Assembly (NCBI GenBank): GCA_029834535.1
Contig: JAQMWT010000459.1
Coordinates: 1-64,000, forward strand
DNA from: Chrysophaeum taylorii
Taxonomy: Eukaryota; Sar; Pelagophyceae; Pelagomonadales; Pelagomonadaceae
Length of the DNA stretch: 64,000 nt
Reading direction: 5' to 3'
Of the stretch, positions 53,027-63,260 are shown piece after piece (the stretch's first letter is position 1; every line of letters begins with the position of its first letter). Made by a program: the position numbers and the translations under genes. The notes under the pieces were generated by a model. It saw only the letters and a list, made by a program, of their open reading frames with translations. It was not told the DNA's origin and searched no databases.

Positions 53027-53560
53027 TGGAGAGATTTGACTCTCTCCGGTGTATGGTAGAGACCGCGTGCGGTCTTAGGTGTGACTAGACCATCCCGCAT
53101 GTCACGTGCTACTACACAAGGTAGGGATTAAGCTCCTCACTTCCCAGGGACAATAGATCCCGGAGAAGCTTTCACACTGACAACGAGGAACAGAGCTATT
53201 GCCAAGTAACAATAGACTCTGGACCTTACGGCACGCAAGGGCGGATTTCTCCTAGTGTGATGAAGACACTAGACGATTCTCATGTTGTCTCGAAAGTGGG
53301 AAGCAGAAGGGAAGGAAGGGCAAGGATGAGGGAAAGCCGTAGTTAGCTCGGAGAGAAAACCCTCATAAGAAAAGAGAGGAGTGTGGTGTGCGGAGTATCG
53401 GAGAGTTACATATGATATGAGTCAACTCTCTGGACCCCCTCGACGTGTGGGACACGTTATGAGTGTGTCGGACGTTCTTGCGAGGGTGCACACAGCGTAC
53501 ATAGGACGTAAAACGTCGAATATTAACAAAACAAACAAAACAGTGATATACAAACAAGGA
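53027..53560 (-). repeat. Lone LTR related to the element 1 LTR
   Basis: Reverse-oriented, diverged counterpart of 5253-5759, with the same landmarks in the same order. No coding sequence of that family adjoins it, so it looks like a solo LTR. It is not the 5' LTR of element E, which runs in the other direction. Confidence 0.65.
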
Positions 53561-53841
53561 TAGAGATAGAAAAATTCTTCCTAGGGTTAGTACCCCCCTA
53601 TCCTAGGGTTAGCACCTTCTTATCTCGCACTAAAACAAAAGAAATCGCTGTGTTATCAACACCGTGCTGTCCTTCGTTGTTAGGAACCGGACACGGGCAG
53701 CCTACCACCGCCAATCTCTACCGAAGGGCAGCACAGTGGAAATTGCTGTTCTCTCGGTATACGGGCACCAGTCCGGTATCGATAGAGTACCAGGACTTCC
53801 AGTTGAGTTTTGCTCTCTGAAGTTCCTGAACCAACAAAAAG
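53561..53841. other. Leader region before element E
   Basis: Contains a twice-repeated TATCCTAGGGTTAG[CT]ACC-like unit (53583-53625). No primer-binding site or LTR border that I can identify, so the 5' end of element E stays undefined. Confidence 0.4.
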
Positions 53842-55466
53842 ATGTCTGCTCGCAGTCAGCAAGACGCCATGAGACAGGAGATCAGGGATCTCCAAGTCGA
53901 GCTCGCCGCAAGTAAGAACGAAGCCACAACAGCTAAGAACGAAGCCGCAGCAGCCACTGCAGCAGTTGCCGATTTCAGAGCTATAGTTGCACGACTCCAA
54001 AGCAACACTCCACCCCCTACTGTCGCCGTTGCGAATCCACCCCCCAGCTCCACAAGACCCCAGAAGCAAGGCCACCACCTTCACAGACCCCCCAAGCTCT
54101 GTTCTCAAGTCCATGGACGGCGCTCAAGTTACCCCCCAAATGCTCTCTTGTCATGTCATGCAGTTGTTCACCGAACATCTGATGCCTGAAACCGGCATCA
54201 CTCAGTACTTCCTGCAGGGCTGCTACAAATGGGAATCCGTCATACGCGGATCTAGCGATCCCGCCGACGCTCTCCTCAGCCACTGCATCGAAGAATACGA
54301 CAAAAAGCCCCGAACACCACGCCACAGCTGGCAACACCCAGGATTTTCCAGGTCGCCTGGTCTAATACCAGGGCGTCTACCGCAAGTTCGGCAAAGACTT
54401 CTATGAAAACACCTGCAAACCCAAACTCCAAGAACTCCAAGACAAATATAAAGACCCCACCAATATATTGAAAGGCATGCTCTATATCCCATCACGCAAC
54501 CCCACCTCAAGGACAAAGAAGCCGACTTTATCGTGTACATCCGCGAGACTATGCACCCTCTGTTTCGCCGCCTCCTGCACGCCGGTCGTGACTCTGTCAA
54601 ACACCCCGCATACGACGAAATCGACAAACTCGGATCTTTTCACCCGATAGGCCTCGAGTTCCTTTACCAAGTTCGCCTAGCTCTCGACAAGCACGGGCCA
54701 GAACCATGTCCATCATGCCCATTATGTGTTCAACGCATACTTGGAAACCCCGTTCGACCCGGAGATCCACGAGCCAGCACAATACATCGGTTATCTTATT
54801 CATGTTCAGCAGCAACTTCGCCAAATCACCGATGATACCTCTCTCCAACTCAGTGACGACATGATCAAAGAAGAAATTCACAAAATGCTCCGCTTCAAGT
54901 ATCCATCCAGTTTGCTGGACTCCCGCGCCCCAACTCACATCAAAGGCTTCGCTCGTCTTGCTAAGTGCCTTCGTACTCCAAACGACTATCCGCTCCTCGA
55001 CGAAGATAAGGCTGCGATTCATCATCTGCCCAAGCTGATTGCACGCATCACGGTCATTTCCAACTTTGAGCGCACCTTCTGGGCTCACCTGAAGCCCCAC
55101 CACTCGCGCAACTTCAAGCCTCTCCGCTTTGTCACAGACTTCGGCCGTCTACCCACAAAAGACAAGCATAATCCCCGCCTTCATCCTCGCCGCCTTGGTT
55201 TCCATCTCACCGAATATGACGATGACGCGTCTCCCCCTGAAGACGAAATACCTCCGGATCCGGGCGAAGCATCTTCTGAAGACGCCGACCTTGTCGACGC
55301 CTTTATCACTGAAGCCAACCTCGATCCAGACGACGATAATACTCTCATCCAACATTTACACGCCTATCGCAAGAAACAAGTGTCCCACCACGCAAAGAAA
55401 CCATTGCCACGAACCATATCTGTAAGAACTTATGAACACGTCGACCGCGGATCCCCACGATTATAA
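53842..55466 (+). CDS. Gag region (element E)
   Basis: Opens MSARSQQDAMRQEIRDLQVE, a coiled coil with Ala/Lys/Asn repeats, then a Pro-rich part. A later portion (54.7-55.4 kb) is helical (EPAQYIGYLIHVQQQLRQIT) and ends very acidic (DDDASPPEDEIPPDPGEASS). Position before the methyltransferase and the coiled-coil start suggest Gag. No zinc knuckle seen. Confidence 0.6.
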
Positions 55467-57398
55467 GACGCTTCTAGGAAAAACAGCAATAGTTCTACCC
55501 AATCGCCAAACCAATGGTCTCTTGTCCCTGCCGTCTCATCCAAAGCAAACATTCCGCGCTGTGGTTAGTTTTCACACCGGAACTCGAATGTCACTCAAGG
55601 ATGAACTTGCACACATCACCCAGCATGTCGCAAAGACACGCTCGCAATCTCACATGCTAGATCTTGCTAAGCTACAGCATCACTCAATATTCTTATCGGA
55701 CCTCATTAGCCTCCCGCGTACTGTCGTCCAATATGCATTCATTACCTCAGCGGACCTCTCTGTGCAAGCACAACCCCCTCAGCTAGAAACAGCTATAATT
55801 GCAGGTGGACTTCACCAAGAAGGTTTTATCTCTTTTCGCAAACGCTTCGACAACCGTATTACGGTCGTGGTCACCTGTGAAATTCACCCTATTATGCGCG
55901 CCCGCGCGCAACAACTCTTCCCGCACGCTCAGCATTATGCGGATAAAAGAAAGCTCAATGCCGCTCTGCAAACCGGCAAAAGCAGACTACCTCGTTTCGA
56001 CTTAGCGGTTTTCACACTGCCATGTCAACATTTGAGTGTAATGAAAGAATGTGACGGCTACGCCACTCCGGTGACCGCCGACCTTTTCGTCACATAACAA
56101 ATCCGCTTTGTTCGCTGCACGTTCCCGACCTACGCCATTGTCGAGAACGTCCCTCCCAACCCCCGAACTCTTCACAAGTACACCCAACTCGCCGAATGCT
56201 ATCGGCGCTTAGGCTACTTCCGACACTCCGGTGTCTACAACGCCTCCGCTTTTGGCGACGTCATCAGCAAGACCCCCTATTTCGCTGTCTATGCCCGACA
56301 CCCGCTCACCGAGTACAACCTCGAGAAAAGCGCTTCTCCATGGTTAACATCTCCTCCGAGCATGGTCCCGCTTCTGGACCCCAGCAACACGATCCCCGAC
56401 GATCTCTGGATCGCCAACCCCGCCCTTCATGGCACCGTGCCCCGCTCCACCTCGACCTACTACCGACACAATGCCACTTTTTCCTACGCGCCCGCCAACG
56501 CCTCTAAACTCTCGATTTCCGAAAATACCCGCATCTGCCAAATGCTCGCACGCTTCACCAAGCCCTTCACGGACCTCGATCTAGATGCCGACGGCACCCC
56601 TACGCCACCATGTAGTACATCTCCCACCTCCTGGTTTTCACATTGCTGCATAATCATTTACCGCAACACCCCACTCTCGCCGCTTGGAACACCCTCCGCT
56701 GTTTTTATACCTCAGAGTCTCAATGTGCTTGTCATTTGGATGGAGCCATCACCGGCACCGTCGCTACTGCCGTCGCCTGTGGCTACTCTCCCCGCGCTTC
56801 CCTCACCCTCCACTCCAGGCCCCCTCGGATATTGGACTGTTCCCATCAACCCGCAGTCTTCTTCCCCACGCACGCCTTTTCCCTGGATGTTCCCAAGGGC
56901 ACCGCCTTTCTGGTCGTCGCCTACACCACCTCATTGGCCGCCGCTTACAGCTGCTCGCGCCCGTCCACTTGGGTCCACTACATGAATCGTTCGCATCCTG
57001 GCTTTGCCGCGATCGACTCACGAGGGCGAATTACTCTCGATGACCCCAAGGGACTCATAATGTCCAAAGCACGTCCCACTTACGCGGACTATGTCGGCCA
57101 CATCGGAGACACGCTTCAGAAAAGCGCCAAGTGCTACTCGGTAACTGGCTCGTACCCAACGAACACGAGCTACTCCAACGCCTTGCTGCTGATCTCTCCA
57201 GACCACATCCGCTATGCGACCCTCAACGAAATCGCAAAGTTTGGACACCACTCGGACCCTGAACTGCTCCGTCTGTTCCAACAGCACCCGCCGTACTTCG
57301 CGTTTAAGGCACTGGCCAACGCCGTCCCGCACCACATGCCGCAGGCAAGGTACAGCGCTGTCCTCGCACTCCACGAATCGCACCACCACGTGAACTAA
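55432..57398 (+). CDS. C5-cytosine DNA methyltransferase domain (element E)
   Basis: Family motifs appear in the canonical order: TAIIAGGLHQEGFISFRKRF (motif I, SAM loop) at about 55.79 kb; VVVTCEIHPIMRARAQQLFP (motif II); FTLPCQHLSV (motif IV with the catalytic PCQ) at 56.02 kb; AIVENVPPN (motif VI, ENV) at 56.14 kb; YNASAFGDVISKTPYFAVYA (motif VIII position); RYATLNEIAKFG (motif IX); LANAVPHHMPQARYSAV (motif X) at 57.31 kb. The enzyme would methylate cytosine C5 in DNA using SAM. The nearly complete motif set is strong evidence. The copy is broken, and the spacing between VIII and IX is long. It may have methylated the element itself or host DNA; its targets are unknown. Confidence 0.85.
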
Positions 57399-57759
57399 CT
57401 AACTACTAACTAACTTCAGACCTCTCCCGAGCATGGGAGCCAGGCCGGACCGACAGGAGCCAGTCCGGAATCACGGGCCTGTAGACGAGGAGCGCCGAAA
57501 GGTCGGTCGGCGGAGAGTGACCATCAAGCTTGTCGCCATGCGACGAGGAGACCGCGATGTGACTAACAACCAACTCGTCGATAACCTTCCGTCTGCGCCC
57601 CCCCGCCATACCCCGTCCCACTGCGAACGTTCTGGCTGCCAACCGGCCCGCCCGGGAGGCGAATAGGTGCCAACCTACGCCGGGAGGGCGGATGCCCTCG
57701 CAAGGCTCAGGATTCATGAGGCACCGTCCTCCATCGCAACCGCAGTCGGCGATCAGGGT
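57399..57759 (+). other. GC-rich interval between methyltransferase and integrase
   Basis: Contains complementary stretches (for example CTCCCGAGCATGGGAG at 57423) and a GCCCGCCCGGGAGGCG palindrome-like run. No clear coding match; integrase-like sequence starts after it. Confidence 0.35.
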
Positions 57760-58820
57760 AAGCGATATGTGAACTTTCACATCGAATGGGCAACAATACG
57801 CAATGGCATCCCCAGCCCCGGAGACATCAACCAGGTTGCAGAATTCTTCCTGAGCATCTCCAGCCGTATCTTAGCAGAGGAGGACCTCAACCTCACCTCC
57901 CTCTTCAATGCCGTAGCAGATGCTCACTATGATGCGATCCGCAAACCAAGCAAATCGAAACCTCGTGACGCTTCTTGCCGAGGCAACCATTGCTAAAGTC
58001 CGAGTTGACAAGCGACCCAGCCCCCCCCCCGCGCTTCGACTGCCTCTCTGCCCCCCTTGCACAAGCCCGGCACCGTTCAGCACGCCAAATGAGTGCTTTT
58101 GGTCACTCGCTGGCACCGCATACATCACCAGCAACCAGAGATTCTTCGCCGCACGATTGCCGCCAATGTAACGAATCTCCGCCCAGGTGATGATCGGTAT
58201 CTGCAAGACTGCAGCGAATGCAAACGCTGTCAATCGCATGTCAGCTTCAGTCACAATAACAATTCCTGGTCACTGGATGAACTGGCCTATTCTCCTGGCC
58301 AACATCTCCACATGGATGTCTCATACCCGAGCATCGGCAAATGCTATGGTGGCTTTCGCTACATCATGCACTTTGTGTGTATTATCTCAGCACACAAGTG
58401 GGTCTATTTCTTGCGGAAACTAGACGCACAGGACGCTCTGGCTGGCATCCTCTAAGCGGTCAATGTGATTAAGGTCGAAGTCGATGTAAATGTGAAAATC
58501 ATATCGTCCGATGCATTCTCGACTTTCCGCCCCGAAGCATTCCACCCGCTCAAGGTGCAGCTCGGTATCCAGTTTCAAATCATTGGTCGCCACCTCCACG
58601 AGCGGAACTTTGCGGAAAACATCATAAAGGAAAACACCCGAGGCACTGTAGTTCGCCTCCTCCATCTGTGCTGTGTCCGCATCGAAGGAAAGTCCATTGC
58701 CGCCGAGTACTATCACCCATTAGCTCTGCTGCATAAGATCCAAGCCGACAATCAGCGCTCTCATGGACTGCCCTCGCGCACAAACATGACCTGCACCGTC
58801 CCCCATCGCATCATGTCACC
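57760..58820 (+). CDS. Integrase (element E)
   Basis: Zinc-finger half with DCSECKRCQSHVS, then core motifs HMDVSYPSIGKCYGG (first Asp), VKIISSDAFSTFRPEAF (second Asp) and HERNFAENIIKENTRG (Glu). The order and spacing fit a copia integrase related to that of element 2 (compare MRTLFSDAFKPY). Broken. Confidence 0.8.
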
Positions 58821-61118
58821 ATGGCACCGCGCCTGAAGCTCCTTCCCTCTGGCGAGCCTGTCACCTTTGTCTATCCTCAAAGTCACAAGCTGGAACCCTC
58901 CAGCGTCTCCGCCTCCTATCTCGCAAGCAACAATTACGTCACGAACCTCCCCGGCACAGACCGGTTTATCCGTAATGTTCATAGCTCTCTCCTGCTTGTA
59001 CATCAGGGGCGATATGGGAAAATCGTCACCTCTAACGACTTCCACGTTGATGCAGACATGCCAGTCAACCGCAACAAGGAGATCGAACGGATCAAAGCAC
59101 TCACGCAGATCCCAACAGAGGCACGGCAAGAGGACCCGCTCCCAGCTATAAGCGAACAGCAAATGCCGGAAGCTAGACAGGAATCGACAAATGAGGGCGA
59201 GACTCAAGATGACGACCCGGATGACAAACCTGAAGATGACGACGAGCACAAAGAACCGGATCCAACCTCCGTTGCCGATCCAAGTCCCGTCAGCGACGAG
59301 ACACCTGAACCGGATTTTTCGTTTCTCAACCGGCCACCTCCGCCGGATGGTAGCATTCCGATGCCCAAACGAAATGATCGACTAGGCGGTGTTCTTGTTC
59401 TCGACGATTCAGGTTTTACTCCAGTTCTCGTGCATCGCAACCAGAGTGACAAACTCAAGGCAGATCTCAAGGACGAGCGCGGATTCCGCATTCCCAAGGA
59501 TCAACTCTATATCGTGAAACGTGTTGACGATGGAAAACTTTTCACCAGACGCATTATCGCTTCAGAGTATGGTCGCAACTGGAAATACCAGCAGGCGCAA
59601 TCCACGGGTCGCGCCACAGCCAACATGTCCAGCACATTGATGTTCCTCATCAGTATCAGCGCTCTGCACCAGGGCCATACCTTCAGCATCGCATCTGATC
59701 TCAACATTAGAAGGGATGCTAAGCCGCCGAATGATGTCCCGAAAGGATGTCTCCTAGCAAATTGCACACAAGACTATGGTATCATGGGCGGCACTGCACT
59801 GGATCTGCAGAGAGAAACCGACGCAGAACTCTTGTGCGTCGACTTCCCAAGGAAGCCGTACCACTCATCTGTATTGGTCGACCACCTGGACAACGACAAT
59901 TCTGTTCTCGAGAACTATGTGTGCCACGACGAACTGTCACCGGCAGAGTACTATGCGCGTCAATGGAACCAAGAATTCTGTTGTAGGAGCTCCTCTCTTT
60001 TATGGGACATCTCAGCGCATCAGCACTACCACTTAGCTTCTCGTCACAGATATGCCTTCATGCATGATTCTGGCGAACTCGGACACCTCTTCCTAAGTCA
60101 AAGTGATCTCCAAGAAGTCATGGACTATGACTTGCAGCACATCGACCATGTCGTATTACAACTCGTGACTGCTGAAGATATTGTCTATGAGCCTGAGAAG
60201 ATTGTCGAACTCAAAGGACTCAGCGAAGAAGATAAGTTAAAGCATATCGCTTCGATTCGCAAAGAAACTGAAGGCTTGTGCTCCAACGGTGTCTTTAAGC
60301 TTGAACCTTTACCGCCAGACCGTTCGTCTATCTCGATGAAACTCGTGCTGAAGATCAAGTATTTTGCTGACGGCACCCCAGACCGCTATAAAGCTCGTAT
60401 AGTTGCCCGAGGTTCCTTGGCACGCGTAGGCATTGACTTTTATGCCACATCCTCCCCAACCGCAATGCTTGCTACCAACCGGCTACTGCTCGCCATCGCT
60501 GTGAAGCACAAGCTCCCGGTCGCGCACGCGGACATTCCTCAGGCATTCATCCAATCGGCACTCGATCGCCCAGCATGGATCGACTATCCTCGAGGAATAC
60601 GTGTCACGCCAAATCTTATCCAGCAGATACAGAAGAACCATCCAGAGTCGAAGCTCGCTCTCCGACTCGTAAAGGCTCTATATGGCCTCAAACAGTCAGC
60701 TTTGTTGTGGAACATCAAGCTCGACTCGTTTCTTCGACAACATGAGTTTGAACGCTCACAAGTCGACACTTGCCTCTATATCAGTTGGGATCGATCTATC
60801 AACAACTGGGTTCTTCTCTCCGTTTCAGTCGATGACCCATTGATCACTGGCACCAACACTGCCAAAATTACATCTCCTCGCACCGCTCTGGAGAAAGAAT
60901 ATGGCAAAGGTACGTGGCATGACAACATCAGATCCTTCCTTGGTATCGATGTACACTACAATGTCTCCACTGGTCACCTCACTATGAATGTAGCAGCGAA
61001 GATCACCAAGATGCTCGCCGAGCATAAGCTCAACCTACATAATATGGACGTCCCCTACTCGGACATTCTCACTCAAAACCTTCTGCTAAGCTTCTCTCAG
61101 ACTTGGCTCCTACCTTAG
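58821..61118 (+). CDS. Integrase C-terminus, linker and reverse transcriptase (element E)
   Basis: An open frame of 765 codons. Residues about 1-100 are the integrase tail, about 100-180 an acidic and Pro-rich linker, 185-250 a small domain with LVLDDSGFTPVLVHRN, and RT from about 480. RT motifs: ISMKLVLKIKYFADGTPDRY, VAHADIPQAFIQSALDRPAW, LVKALYGLKQSALLWNIKLD, and LSVSVDDPLITG at the YVDD position. It copies element RNA into DNA. Confidence 0.9.
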   Translation: MAPRLKLLPSGEPVTFVYPQSHKLEPSSVSASYLASNNYVTNLPGTDRFIRNVHSSLLLVHQGRYGKIVTSNDFHVDADMPVNRNKEIERIKALTQIPTEARQEDPLPAISEQQMPEARQESTNEGETQDDDPDDKPEDDDEHKEPDPTSVADPSPVSDETPEPDFSFLNRPPPPDGSIPMPKRNDRLGGVLVLDDSGFTPVLVHRNQSDKLKADLKDERGFRIPKDQLYIVKRVDDGKLFTRRIIASEYGRNWKYQQAQSTGRATANMSSTLMFLISISALHQGHTFSIASDLNIRRDAKPPNDVPKGCLLANCTQDYGIMGGTALDLQRETDAELLCVDFPRKPYHSSVLVDHLDNDNSVLENYVCHDELSPAEYYARQWNQEFCCRSSSLLWDISAHQHYHLASRHRYAFMHDSGELGHLFLSQSDLQEVMDYDLQHIDHVVLQLVTAEDIVYEPEKIVELKGLSEEDKLKHIASIRKETEGLCSNGVFKLEPLPPDRSSISMKLVLKIKYFADGTPDRYKARIVARGSLARVGIDFYATSSPTAMLATNRLLLAIAVKHKLPVAHADIPQAFIQSALDRPAWIDYPRGIRVTPNLIQQIQKNHPESKLALRLVKALYGLKQSALLWNIKLDSFLRQHEFERSQVDTCLYISWDRSINNWVLLSVSVDDPLITGTNTAKITSPRTALEKEYGKGTWHDNIRSFLGIDVHYNVSTGHLTMNVAAKITKMLAEHKLNLHNMDVPYSDILTQNLLLSFSQTWLLP

Positions 61119-61645
61119 ACGTATTACGCCAAAATTTTCCTCACTGCTGTGGCACTAGTATTTACTTGTTTGTCACATGTCGCCCCGATATTACCACTTT
61201 GTGCAACAAATGCTGCAAGGGTATGCACAACCCTGAGCAGACCCATGTTCTGCACTTATATGTTTTACTTCGCTACTTGAAGGGTACTCCGACTGATTCA
61301 CTCGACTATTCATCCGACAGTCCCTATATTACGCCCTTTATTCAGAATCGGATCAGCACCTATTCTGAACTGCATCTCCTTCGTTCGCCTATTACTTGTT
61401 TTACTGCTGCCAGTTTTGCTGACCGTTCTGACCCTCGCTTACGATCCAATTCTGGTGCATGTATTTTCGTCTCTGGCAATCTCGTATTTTGGTCTAGCAA
61501 ACGCAAAACTCTTACCGCCAACAGCACCATGGAAGCTGAACTCATCGCCGCCAGCGCAGCCGCTGATGAATGTCACTGGTTTCACAAGCTCTTCTCCTCT
61601 CACACTTATTTGTTTTCATGTGATCAAGCTCACGCTATTCCCCTG
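61103..61645 (+). CDS. RNase H part (element E), cut by element F
   Basis: CRPDITTLCNKCCKGMHNPE, VLLRYLKGTPTDSLDY, SFADRSDPRLRSNSGACIFV and STMEAELIAASAAADECHWF are copia RNase H landmarks. Sequence homology ends at about 61645. Confidence 0.85.
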
Positions 61646-62349
61646 CTCACATCTTGATGGGCTTTGGGTTCGCGTCTTTGAATCGGAGGGACACCGATAG
61701 AGAGTCCACGGGCCTCGTGATAGGATCGACGAAGGCCCAAGAGTATCGAACGCAGTGCGCCAACTTGAGTTTGGCATCCTCGTCCAAGTGTGAGTTGGTC
61801 GGGATGCCTAGCTCGTCGACTACCTTGTCCACTTCTTCCTTCGTGAGGTTCCTGACGATCATGGCCTCGTTTCCTTTCAGATTGTTGGGCTGTTGCGGTA
61901 GCGGTGCGCCGTCTTTGGTTGTCCCTTGGTGCGTTTTTCCATGGCACGTCGAACCGCTCCTCATACTTGAACCGGACGGGCGCTTTGGTCTTGTCGTCCG
62001 TTGGTTTCTCGTCCCTCTTCGGTTCGCCTTTCGGGGTCTCTTCGTTTTTGTTCGCGCGGGTACCCCCTTGGGAAGATAAGTGCATCGTCCCCGATGCAGC
62101 GGGCTTCGAAGGGGTCAAAGGAAGATCCGGTTGTTTCCATTTCGCTTTGTCCTGGAGGTCGCGGTTGGGCACCCAGTGGATTGCGCGAGTTGAAACGTTC
62201 ACGAGGGCGCTCCGAGACTCGGGTGCGGTAGTTCCGTTGCGGGTGTGGTCGGAGGGTGCGCGCTCGATTACGTATGTTTCGGAAGATCCTTTGGTTGGTG
62301 TGACTACGTTCGGTCGCGCGAGTCCGATATTACGGAGCGTCGACGGCAA

Positions 62350-63260
62350 CGCGTTGTGGGCATCGAGGGCTATATACGCCATGGCGGACGGGGGTATCAC
62401 GGCTGCGAGATGCTTCATTCGGCCCGTGACTGTGAGTTTACCCCAGGCAAAATCGCGCGGCATCGTGAGAGCCTCAGCGAGCATCTCCAGCTTGAGCGGC
62501 TTGGTGTCCGAAGGCGCGGGTCCTGCTCGCACCCCGTTTCGCGTGACGGTGTACATCGGTGCCGTGGCATCTCGCGTGCATCCAAAGTTGTTGCGCTGGA
62601 TGAGGGGCTGCGAAGGGTCGAATCCGAGTTTGGCGGCGAAGGTATCCTGGAGAGTGCCACAGGTTTTGGGACGTCGGATGAGCTGAAGAGGCCAACTCGT
62701 GATGATCATGCGCCGACGGGTACTCATGAGGTCCGGCGTCGTCGTCCATAGATCGACGACGGTTAGAAAACCTTGCCGCAGTGTGATTTTCGATCGGATG
62801 GATGGTTCCTGCTCGATGATCCAGCGCCCGACTCCGGAGAGCTGGAAGAGCTTGATGGTCCAGTTGGTCGCGGAGACCCCTTTCCCGGCGTCGCGGCCGT
62901 AAGGTTACACAAGGCGGAGTCCACACATGGTGACGTGCCGACGAAAAGTGCGGTGGGCCAGATGCTCTCATGCAAGTAGCCTTTTACCAGTGACAAGACC
63001 GTGTTGTACCGACCGCCGAGGGTGTGCTTCACCACAGGAGCGCCTGGGAAGTTTTTCTCATGGACTTCCTTGGCGGTGTCGGATGCGTCAACGACGAGCA
63101 CGACCTTATACGCGGCTCCGAGCCATTCGTTTCTCCGGTAGACACCCTGCGTCCCACCGCCAATCCCTCCGAAAAACATGACGACGGGAGTCACGTTCGG
63201 AGGGATCCAGGAGAACGCCTGGTGTTTGTCGAGGATTCCTCGTTCGGTGGCCCGTAATTT
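62350..63260 (-). CDS. C5-cytosine DNA methyltransferase domain (element F)
   Basis: Motif order is clear: PVVMFFGGIGGGTQGVYR (motif I) at about 63.17 kb; VVLVVDASDTAKEVHEKNFP (motif II); ALFVGTSPCVDSALCNL (motif IV, Pro-Cys) at about 62.92 kb; DATAPMYTVTRNGVRAG near 62.53 kb (motif VIII/target region); LKLEMLAEALTMPRDFAWGK (motif IX) and AAVIPPSAMAYIALDA (motif X) at about 62.38 kb. Sequence between motifs IV and VIII is interrupted. It is clearly different from the domains in elements 2 and E (base composition, motif wording), suggesting a separate acquisition. Confidence 0.8.

Larger units (their letters stand above)
53842..61645 (+). mobile_element. Ty1/copia retrotransposon with C5-methyltransferase, element E
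   Basis: Plus-strand copia element: gag, methyltransferase, integrase, RT, RNase H. Integrase precedes RT. Its methyltransferase lies between gag and integrase, comparable to element 2. The right end stops abruptly within RNase H at about 61645, where element F begins on the other strand. The LTRs are not identified. Coding parts show several breaks; age cannot be estimated without LTRs. Confidence 0.85.

Noticed and set aside
53027-53560. 5' LTR of element E
   Set aside because: It is in the opposite orientation and matches the LTR of element 1, and no primer site follows on the element E side.
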